Assembly: GCA_035272265.1 (NCBI GenBank)
Contig: DATEQV010000304.1
Location: 1 to 5,490, forward strand
Length of the DNA stretch: 5,490 nucleotides
Source: Acidisphaera sp035272265
GTDB taxonomy: Bacteria; Pseudomonadota; Alphaproteobacteria; Acetobacterales; Acetobacteraceae
Direction of reading: 5' to 3'
The notes beneath the pieces are model-generated. The model made no database searches, had not been told where the DNA came from, and was given only the letters and a program-made list of their open reading frames with translations. Position 1 is the first letter of the stretch. Every line of letters begins with the position of its first letter. The position numbers and the translations under genes were made by a program. Below, in pieces: positions 1 through 5,060 of the stretch.

Positions 1-128
1 TGTCGGAGTTAGCAGTTTTGCGGATGAATATGTCGCCAACGGCCACCGGCGGATTCTCTTGTTGTGCAGAACCGCGAAGTATCGAAAGAAATCTCCGATT
101 TGTTCGTGGTTTGTGCTTAACTCCGACA
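1..128. mobile_element. MITE-like element or insertion-sequence remnant with 11-bp terminal inverted repeats
   Basis: TGTCGGAGTTA at 1-11 is the exact reverse complement of TAACTCCGACA at 118-128. The match continues as GTTAGCA against GTTAAGCA if one base is allowed as an insertion. The 128-bp interval has about 49% GC by count, well below the coding DNA around it, and has no credible reading frame. TGT...ACA ends are common in several insertion-sequence families, but I do not recognise a specific one. Because the window starts exactly on the left repeat, I cannot see a left target-site duplication. The left repeat could also belong to a larger element cut off by the window edge. It may be a non-autonomous element, or the noncoding end of an insertion sequence. 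Confidence 0.45.
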
Positions 129-168
129 GGCTGCTAGGACCAATCTGCTAAACAGAACCCCATATCCT

Positions 169-264
169 CGTCATCGCGAGCGAAGCGTGGCGATCCAGGG
201 CCGCGTGACAGAAGCCGGCGGCGCGGCCCTGGATCGCCACGGCGCTGTGCGCCTCGCGATGACG
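169..264. repeat. Long intergenic palindromic repeat (nested 12-bp and 19-bp arms)
   Basis: The outer arms are CGTCATCGCGAG (169-180) and CTCGCGATGACG (253-264), perfect complements. The inner arms are 19-bp perfect complements, 187-205 starting GTGGCGATCC and 222-240 ending GGATCGCCAC, around a 16-base loop (206-221). The short segments between the arms (181-186 and 241-252) are unequal in length and not complementary, giving an internal bulge. Repeats of this CGTCAT-CGCGAG-CGAAGCG-TGGCGATCCAGG type occur in many copies between genes in several proteobacterial genomes, so this is probably one member of a dispersed family rather than a regulator of the next gene. Transcribed, it would form a very stable hairpin that could act as a transcript end or an RNA stability element. 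Confidence 0.8.
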
Positions 265-353
265 GGTTACTCACACTCTCCGGGGATTTGCAGGCGGTTG
301 CGCCGACCGCCGCCATCGGTAGGGTGCGCCGCCTTTTCAGCAGCGAGGAACCC

Positions 354-1229
354 ATGACCATCCGCTTCGACGACCGTGTGGCGATCGTGACCGGCGCCGG
401 CGGCGGCCTCGGCCGTTGCCATGCGCTCGGTCTTGCCGCGCGCGGCGCCCGCGTGGTGGTCAACGACCTCGGCGACGGCGCCGACGCGGTGGTGGCGGAG
501 ATCGTGCAAGCCGGCGGACAGGCGATCACGGACCACGCCGACGTGACCGATTTCGCCGCCGTCAGCGCCATGGCGGAGCGCGCGCTGCGTCACTGGGGGC
601 GGATCGACATCCTCGTCAACAACGCCGGCATCCTGCTCGACCGCAGCTTCGCGAAGATGGACATGGCGGAGTTCCGGCGCGTCGTGGACGTACACCTGAT
701 CGGCACCGCCAACGTCACCAAGGCCGTGTGGGAGACGATGCGCGCGCAGGCCTACGGCCGCATCGTGCTGACCTCGTCGTCGTCGGGCCTGTACGGCAAT
801 TTCGGCCAGGCCAATTACGGCGCGGCGAAGGCCGGCATGATCGGGCTGATGAACGTGCTGCATCACGAAGGCAGCAAGTACGACATCCGCGTCAACACGC
901 TGACGCCGACGGCCTACACGCGCATGACCGAAGGCCTGCTGCCCGGGGAAGCCGCAAGCCTCCTGACGCCCGAGTCGGTGACGCCGGCGGTGCTGTTCCT
1001 GGTCAGCGACGACGCGCCGTCGAAGCTCATCCTCGCCGCCGGTGCGGGCTGCTTTGCGGTCGTGCGGATACGCGAGACGGACGGGATCGTGCTGCGCGGC
1101 GACGAGCTTCGTCCGGAAACGATCGCCGCGCGCTTTGCCGAGCTGACGGACGAAACCGGCGCCACCGCCATCGACACGGCGTTCGAGCAGACGCAGCGCT
1201 TCGTCCTGCGCGCCGCCTCTGCAAGATAA
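354..1229 (+). CDS. Short-chain dehydrogenase/reductase, MFE-2-like (3R)-hydroxyacyl-CoA dehydrogenase type
   Basis: This 291-residue cytoplasmic NAD(P)-dependent oxidoreductase has the classical Rossmann motif TGAGGGLG (13-20), NNAG (89-92), a catalytic serine cluster (141-144) and the YxxxK pair Y155/K159. The run SSSSGLYGNFGQANYGAAK closely matches the dehydrogenase domain of peroxisomal multifunctional enzyme type 2 (HSD17B4). VHL at 113-115, where most SDRs have an Asn, is also typical of that group. The C-terminal GAGCFAVVRI segment fits too. Expected reaction: interconversion of (R)-3-hydroxyacyl-CoA and 3-ketoacyl-CoA. No hydratase or SCP2 domain follows, so it is a stand-alone dehydrogenase. 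I chose the ATG at 354 because GAGGAA (345-350) precedes it and the family homology begins there; an upstream TTG at 288 would add 22 unconserved residues. It converges on the hydrolase gene. The exact substrate (fatty acyl, steroid side chain or other) is not visible. Confidence 0.88.
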   Translation: MTIRFDDRVAIVTGAGGGLGRCHALGLAARGARVVVNDLGDGADAVVAEIVQAGGQAITDHADVTDFAAVSAMAERALRHWGRIDILVNNAGILLDRSFAKMDMAEFRRVVDVHLIGTANVTKAVWETMRAQAYGRIVLTSSSSGLYGNFGQANYGAAKAGMIGLMNVLHHEGSKYDIRVNTLTPTAYTRMTEGLLPGEAASLLTPESVTPAVLFLVSDDAPSKLILAAGAGCFAVVRIRETDGIVLRGDELRPETIAARFAELTDETGATAIDTAFEQTQRFVLRAASAR

Positions 1230-1234
1230 AACGA

Positions 1235-2023
1235 TCAGGCGTTGTGTGCGCCGGGAGCCGCGTAGGTGAGCCCGAACGGCCCCCTGCGGTTGAACGGCGC
1301 GAAGGTTGCCTCCGGCAGGGCCAGCCGGTCGGCGATCGCCCACAGCACCGCGGGATTGGCGCCCAGGCCCATATGACTGGCGCCGAACACCTCGACGTTC
1401 TCCGCCCGCGCGCTCTCGCGAATGATCGAGGCCTGCCAGCTCACGACGCCGTCGGTGCGCGAGTAGATCGACGTGGATGGCACCGGCAACTCGCCGGCGA
1501 GCGCCGCCAGCTCGCCCACGTCGTGATGGTCGACCGATTCGCCGGAAACCCGGTCGTACAAGCGCCCGACGTTGTTCGCCCGCACGTGCTCGTTCACCGG
1601 ACTGCCGAGCGAGATGACGCTGCGCACGCTGTCCGGCATCGATAGCCCCAGGTACCGGGCATACACGCCGCCGAGGCTCCAGCCGACCAGCGACACGGTG
1701 CGCCCGGTCTCGCGATGCACCTCCCGCACCCGATCCTGCAGCACGCCGCTCATCCGGTTCAGGCCGCCGAGGTTGCGGCCCAGCTTCCAGCCCCTTGCGT
1801 CGTGCCCGACCGCGCCCAAAAACCGCCGAAGAATCTCGGTCGAGCGATCGGAGACCAAAAACCCGGGCAGCACGAGGACCGGATGGCCGTCGCCGCGCGG
1901 CGCCGTCAGCAGCAGAGGTGCCGAGGCCACCCCAAAGGCCATCTCGGCAAACGCGCGAGCTTCCGCGAAGAGAAGCAGCTTAGATGGCGGACGCGCTTCT
2001 AGAAAAGCAGGCTGATGTTGCAT
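1235..2023 (-). CDS. Alpha/beta hydrolase (serine esterase/lipase fold)
   Basis: This 262-residue protein has a nucleophile elbow GWSLGG (114-119, nucleophile S116), an oxyanion-side LPGF segment (52-55), a probable acid D191 in SRTDGVV, and a probable catalytic H217 in GASHMG. The triad is complete and correctly ordered for an alpha/beta hydrolase. I see no convincing signal peptide, so it is probably intracellular. The upstream ATG is preferred because the PPS-LLL stretch (residues 12-18) looks like the conserved beginning of this family. An AGGAA lies 10 bases before the ATG. The stop lies 5 bp from the stop of the dehydrogenase gene. It is divergent from the PHA operon, and a motif shared with that operon's upstream region covers its start codon, hinting at joint control. 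The substrate is unknown; an ester- or thioester-cleaving role in lipid or PHA turnover is inference from context only. Confidence 0.82.
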   Translation of the reverse strand: MQHQPAFLEARPPSKLLLFAEARAFAEMAFGVASAPLLLTAPRGDGHPVLVLPGFLVSDRSTEILRRFLGAVGHDARGWKLGRNLGGLNRMSGVLQDRVREVHRETGRTVSLVGWSLGGVYARYLGLSMPDSVRSVISLGSPVNEHVRANNVGRLYDRVSGESVDHHDVGELAALAGELPVPSTSIYSRTDGVVSWQASIIRESARAENVEVFGASHMGLGANPAVLWAIADRLALPEATFAPFNRRGPFGLTYAAPGAHNA

Positions 2024-2029
2024 TGCAAC
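2017..2029. promoter_or_regulatory. Operator-like palindrome GTTGCATTGCAAC, copy 1
   Basis: This is a perfect 13-bp palindrome with 6-bp arms (GTTGCA/TGCAAC) around a central T. Its first 11 bases recur in inverted orientation at 2085-2095. It covers the hydrolase start codon (2021-2023), where a bound protein could block hydrolase expression. TGC/GCA-containing sites are known for PhaR-type regulators of PHA genes in Paracoccus, so a PHA-responsive repressor is one candidate. That assignment is inference. Confidence 0.4.
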
Positions 2030-2207
2030 GTAATTCCTGTGGCGACGAAGCCTCCCGAACGCTCAAAAATGGGTCGGGTTCGTGTGCAATGCAACCGTAC
2101 CGTCATGCTCGGCTGACCGCCGCCGGTCCGGGTGCCGGGTGCGAACGCAGGGTTCGCCGGGGGCAAAACCGCGTGATATTGCGGGGAACCAAGACAAGGG
2201 GGGCATC
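2024..2207. promoter_or_regulatory. Divergent intergenic region between the hydrolase gene and the phaE-phaC operon
   Basis: This 184-bp region must carry the promoters for both the leftward hydrolase and the rightward PHA operon. I see no convincing consensus -35/-10 pair in either direction; GATATT at 2175-2180 resembles a -10 box but has no good -35 partner. The region contains the right-hand TGCAATGCAAC motif, and the left-hand copy straddles its left edge. A strong ribosome binding site, AAGGGGGG at 2196-2203, serves the first operon gene. Confidence 0.5.
2083..2095. promoter_or_regulatory. Operator-like motif TGTGCAATGCAAC, copy 2
   Basis: TGCAATGCAAC at 2085-2095 is the exact inverse of GTTGCATTGCA at 2017-2027, and the core TGCAATGCA is itself palindromic. 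The first two bases of the 13-bp site (2083-2084) differ from copy 1. The two copies are about 67 bp centre to centre. This one lies about 113 bp before the PhaE-like start codon, a plausible place for control of the operon promoter. Confidence 0.4.
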
Positions 2208-2579
2208 ATGGCACAGCCGCCGCTCGATCCGCTCGGGATGTGGCGCGACATGCTCAATCAGTGGGAGCAAGGGCTGAATCGGCTGTCGACCGACACGATG
2301 CAGACCACCGAATCGGCGCGCCTGATGAATCAGGCCATGGCGTTGTCGCTGCGCTTCCAGCAGGGCATGACGGAGATGATGGCGCGCTACCTGCACGCCC
2401 TCGGCCTGCCGACCCGGGCGGACGTGCTGTCGATCGGCGAGCGGCTGAAGGCCATGGAGGACCAGATCCAGACGCTCTCGATCTCCTACGACAAGCCGCC
2501 CGCCCCGCCGGCCACCGAGCCGCGCCCGCCGCGCACGAAGAAGCCAGCCCCGGACAAGACCTCGGACAAGACGTCATGA
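2208..2579 (+). CDS. phaE: Short PhaE-like subunit of class III PHA synthase
   Basis: This 123-residue protein is probably the non-catalytic partner that binds and activates PhaC at the granule surface. It begins with an amphipathic helical region rich in Met, Gln and Leu (about 8-65). Next comes YLHALGLPTRADV (61-73), which resembles the conserved C-terminal signature of PhaE/PhaR synthase subunits. A heptad-like helix (about 72-92) precedes a Pro/Lys-rich tail (97-123). Known class III PhaE proteins are around 350 residues, so this one is strikingly short and seems to keep only the C-terminal signature region. The ATG at 2208 follows AAGGGGGG (2196-2203). Its stop overlaps the phaC start (ATGA), so the two are probably translationally coupled. 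The tail ends in a tandem DKTS repeat. It could instead be called a phasin-like protein, but the tight coupling to phaC favours a synthase subunit. Confidence 0.72.
   Translation: MAQPPLDPLGMWRDMLNQWEQGLNRLSTDTMQTTESARLMNQAMALSLRFQQGMTEMMARYLHALGLPTRADVLSIGERLKAMEDQIQTLSISYDKPPAPPATEPRPPRTKKPAPDKTSDKTS
2553..2576 (+). repeat. 12-bp imperfect tandem repeat at the end of the PhaE-like gene
   Basis: GACAAGACCTCG (2553-2564) is followed directly by GACAAGACGTCA (2565-2576), a 10 of 12 match. Both copies encode DKTS. The second copy runs into the overlapping stop/start of the gene pair, so the array sits at the site of translational coupling. Confidence 0.6.
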
Positions 2580-3661
2580 GCGAGACCGGACTGGGCCTCG
2601 ATCCGGTCGCCATGACGGAGCGCCTTCAGGAGGAGGTGCAGCGCACCATCCAGCGGGCTGCGAAGGGGCTGAGCTACATGGCCTCGCCCGCGCCGACGAT
2701 GGGGCGCACGCCGAAGGACTTGCTGGCCGCGCGCGGGCCGATGCGGCTGTATCACTACCGCCCGCTCGCGCCGGAGATCTATCGCGTGCCGGTGCTGCTG
2801 GTGATGGCGACGACCAATCGCGGCTACATCCTCGATCTGGCACCCGGCCAGAGCTTCGTCGAGTTCATGCTCAAGTGCGGGTTCGACCTCTATCTGCTCG
2901 ACTGGGAGGCGCCGGCGCCGCACGAGCGCGGGCTGCGGATGGACGACTACGTGGCCGACTTCATCCCCGATGCGATGCGCCGCGTGCTGGCCGACAGCGG
3001 CGAGCCGGACGTGAGCCTGCTCGGCTACTGCGCGGGCGGGATGCTGTCGGTGATGTTCGCCGGCTCGCATCCCGAGGCGCCGCTGAAGAACCTCGTGTGC
3101 TTCACCACGCCCGTCGATTTCCGCCACCTCTCGCTGTTCCATCGGATGACGGACCAGAAGAGCTTCGACGTGGACGGGCTGGTGGACACGCTCGGCAACA
3201 TCCCGCCGGAGCTGATCACGCTGTCGTTCGACATGCTGCGCCCGGCGACGCGCGTCGCCGGTCAGGTCAAGCTGTGGGACAACATGTGGAACGACGACTT
3301 CGTGCAATCGTACCGCATGTTCGACCGCTGGGCGACGGACAGCCTGCCGCTCGCCGGCGAGTATTTCCGCCAGACGGTCAAGGAGCTGTTCTGGAACAAC
3401 AGCTTCCTCAAGGGCGAGCTGGTGCTGGCAGGACGCAAGGTGGATCCGGGCCGGATCACCGCGCCGTTCCTGCACGTCTCGGCCGAGCACGACCACATCG
3501 TGCCGCGCGAGGCGTCCGAACCGCTGCTGAAGATGGTCGGCTCGCAGGAGAAGGAGGAGATCGTGCTGAAAGGCGGGCATGTGAGCCTGGTCGCCGGACC
3601 AAATGCGGCGAAGCGGATGTGGCCGGCGCTGGACGCCTGGCTGTCGAGGCGCTCGACATGA
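2576..3661 (+). CDS. phaC: Class III-type poly(3-hydroxyalkanoate) synthase, catalytic subunit PhaC
   Basis: This enzyme polymerises (R)-3-hydroxyacyl-CoA into PHA with release of CoA, at the surface of cytoplasmic granules. The 361-residue length fits class III PhaC (about 355), not class I/II (about 560-600). The lipase-like box is GYCAGG (150-155) with nucleophile C152. The acid is D306 in AEHDHIVP, and the general base is H335 in GGHVSLVAG. YLLDWEAP (106-113) and FTTPVDF (176-182) are also typical of PHA synthases. The ATG at 2576 overlaps the stop of the PhaE-like gene by 4 bp. There is no strong ribosome binding site of its own, as expected for coupled translation. All catalytic residues are present and the frame is intact. 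The family assignment is firm. Short-chain monomer preference is usual for class III but cannot be read from the sequence. No phaA or phaB is visible nearby. Confidence 0.95.
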   Translation: MSETGLGLDPVAMTERLQEEVQRTIQRAAKGLSYMASPAPTMGRTPKDLLAARGPMRLYHYRPLAPEIYRVPVLLVMATTNRGYILDLAPGQSFVEFMLKCGFDLYLLDWEAPAPHERGLRMDDYVADFIPDAMRRVLADSGEPDVSLLGYCAGGMLSVMFAGSHPEAPLKNLVCFTTPVDFRHLSLFHRMTDQKSFDVDGLVDTLGNIPPELITLSFDMLRPATRVAGQVKLWDNMWNDDFVQSYRMFDRWATDSLPLAGEYFRQTVKELFWNNSFLKGELVLAGRKVDPGRITAPFLHVSAEHDHIVPREASEPLLKMVGSQEKEEIVLKGGHVSLVAGPNAAKRMWPALDAWLSRRST

Positions 3662-4245
3662 AGGGCACACGCCAGCTGCCGCGCACGTTCGAGACCGACG
3701 CCGGCGCGGTCGAGGTGCGTTTCATGGCGCCGTCGGACGAACCGGCATTGCTCGAATTCGCGCGCAGCCTGCCGGTGCACGACATGCTGTTCCTGCCGCG
3801 CGACATCGCGCAGCCGAAGGTGCTCGCCGCCTGGGTGCGGGAGGTCGAGCGCGGCACGCTCCCGACCCTGCTCGCCGTCAAGGACGGCCGCGTGGTGGGC
3901 TGCGGCTCGATGGTGCGCGATCCGCAATCCTGGTCGCCGCACGTCGCCGAGGTGCGGGTGGTGATCGCGCCGGAGCTGCGCGGCAAGGGCGTGGGCCGCA
4001 CGATGTCGCAGGAGTGCTTCGCCATCCTGGTCGCCGAGGGCGTCGAGAAGATCATCGCCCAGATGACGCTCGACCAGCAGGGTGCGATCGCGGTGTTCGA
4101 GAGCCTCGGCTTCCGCAGCGAGGCGCTGCTGCGCGACCACGTGCAGGACCGCGACGGCAAGAAGCACGACATCGTCATCCTCAGTCACGACGTGGCGAAG
4201 GTGATGGCGCGGATGGGCGCCTACGGGCTGACGCAGGCCTTCTGA
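3658..4245 (+). CDS. GNAT-family N-acetyltransferase
   Basis: This 195-residue protein has a single GNAT domain. The acetyl-CoA binding motif A is VVIAPELRGKGVGRTM (101-116), with the pyrophosphate-loop pattern R108-x-x-G111-x-G113. The following helix and FESLGF (147-152), a typical C-terminal GNAT strand-turn, complete the fold. The expected reaction is transfer of acetyl from acetyl-CoA to an amine on a small molecule or protein; the acceptor is not identifiable. The ATG overlaps the phaC stop by 4 bp, and GAGG at 3646-3649 gives a good ribosome binding site, so it is made from the same transcript as the PHA synthase. This tight coupling suggests a role tied to PHA metabolism, possibly acetylation of a granule protein, but that is inference. 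The end of the protein (about 160-195) is less typical of GNAT domains. Confidence 0.85.
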   Translation: MKGTRQLPRTFETDAGAVEVRFMAPSDEPALLEFARSLPVHDMLFLPRDIAQPKVLAAWVREVERGTLPTLLAVKDGRVVGCGSMVRDPQSWSPHVAEVRVVIAPELRGKGVGRTMSQECFAILVAEGVEKIIAQMTLDQQGAIAVFESLGFRSEALLRDHVQDRDGKKHDIVILSHDVAKVMARMGAYGLTQAF

Positions 4246-4282
4246 CCGGACGTCACCAACGCACTCACCAGGGGAGAGCACG

Positions 4283-5047
4283 ATGTCGCAAGCCGCGTTC
4301 AAGCAGGACAACATGTCGGATGCCGAGTGGCAGCTGCGAGTCAACCTCGCCGCGACCTACCGGCTGGTGGCGCTGTACGGCTGGGACGACCTGATCTTCA
4401 CGCACATCTCGGCGCGCATTCCCGGCCCCGAGCACCAGTTCCTGATCAACCCGTACGGCATGATGTTCGAGGAGATCACCGCGTCGTCGCTGGTGAAGGT
4501 CGGCATGGACGGCAATCCGATCGGCCACAGCCCCTACTCCGTCAACCCGGCCGGGTTCACGATCCACTCGGCGGTGCACGAGGTGCGCGAGGACGCGGGC
4601 TGCGTGATGCACCTGCACACGCCGGACGGCACCGCGGTGGCGACGTCGTCGGAGCGGCTGCTGCCGCTCAATCAGACCGCGCAGCTGGTGATCGGCGACC
4701 TGGCCTATCACGACTACGAGGGCGTCGCGCTCGATCACGACGAGCGCCCGCGGCTGCAGCGCGACCTGGGCAGCCACAACATCATGCTGCTGCACAACCA
4801 CGGCACGCTGACCGTCGGGCGCACCTGCGCGCAGGCGTTCATGCGGATGTATATGCTGGAACGCGCCTGCACGATGCAGGTGCGCACGCGGATGCTGGGG
4901 CACGACGACATCCCGACCGCCGATTCCGTGATCGAGAAGAACATCGCGCTCGCCCGTTCCGGCGGAATCGAGCAGATGGCCGATCACCTCGTCTGGCCGG
5001 CGCTGCTGCGCAAGCTCGATCGGACCGACCGCGGCTACCGCGACTGA
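4283..5047 (+). CDS. Class II aldolase/adducin-family protein
   Basis: This 254-residue protein has the class II aldolase/adducin fold. By comparison with L-fuculose-1-phosphate aldolase, the metal ligands H92, H94 and H155 correspond to H110 and H112 (in CVMHLHTP) and H173 (in LLHNHGTL). The classical catalytic Glu73, 19 residues before the first His ligand, is replaced by G91; the segment reads GFTIHSAVHE. This is common in the adducin-like branch and argues against a simple sugar-phosphate aldolase; metal binding is still likely. Other family signatures are THISARIPG (40-48) and INPYGMMFEEITASSL (55-70). The ATG at 4283 follows AGGGGAG (4270-4276), a strong ribosome binding site. The gene starts 37 bp after the GNAT gene with no terminator between them, so it is probably the last gene of the phaE-phaC operon. 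The substrate is unknown. Confidence 0.88.
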   Translation: MSQAAFKQDNMSDAEWQLRVNLAATYRLVALYGWDDLIFTHISARIPGPEHQFLINPYGMMFEEITASSLVKVGMDGNPIGHSPYSVNPAGFTIHSAVHEVREDAGCVMHLHTPDGTAVATSSERLLPLNQTAQLVIGDLAYHDYEGVALDHDERPRLQRDLGSHNIMLLHNHGTLTVGRTCAQAFMRMYMLERACTMQVRTRMLGHDDIPTADSVIEKNIALARSGGIEQMADHLVWPALLRKLDRTDRGYRD

Positions 5048-5060
5048 GCCGGACGGCTCA
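5045..5060. terminator. Hairpin spanning both convergent stop codons, candidate bidirectional terminator
   Basis: TGAGCCG (5045-5051) and CGGCTCA (5054-5060) are perfect 7-bp complements around GA. The left arm begins with the stop codon of the aldolase/adducin gene, and the right arm ends with the complement of the WS/DGAT stop codon. No U-tract follows on either strand, and a 2-base loop would open to 4 bases in RNA, so intrinsic termination would be weak. It is the only hairpin in the 10-bp convergent gap. Confidence 0.35.

Noticed and set aside
134..571. 145-codon open frame on the - strand running through the palindrome
   Set aside because: It reads through the intergenic repeat and into the dehydrogenase antisense, with low-complexity Arg/Ser/Pro content.
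1230..1234. Terminator between the dehydrogenase and hydrolase genes
   Set aside because: Only 5 bp separate the stops, and I see no inverted repeat or U-tract around them.
267..1343. 358-codon open frame on the - strand
   Set aside because: It is antisense to the dehydrogenase and overlaps the hydrolase 3' end; no motifs are visible.
416..1645. 409-codon open frame on the + strand
   Set aside because: It crosses from the dehydrogenase gene into the opposite-strand hydrolase gene and is Arg-rich and low-complexity, a shadow frame.
2152..2180. Sigma-70 promoter ending in GATATT
   Set aside because: The -10 resemblance is weak, and the sequence about 17 bp upstream (GTTCGC) is a poor -35 box.
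2082..2207. Upstream ATG extension of the PhaE-like gene
   Set aside because: The extra 42 residues are Arg/Gly-rich and unlike the family, and a strong ribosome binding site sits directly before the ATG at 2208.
2486..3670. 394-codon open frame on the - strand opposite phaC
   Set aside because: It is antisense to a gene with all catalytic motifs; its translation is rich in His, Arg and Gln with no recognisable domain, typical of GC-rich shadow frames.
3262..4344. 360-codon open frame on the - strand opposite the phaC 3' end and the GNAT gene
   Set aside because: It spans parts of three well-supported + strand genes and has no domain; a shadow frame.
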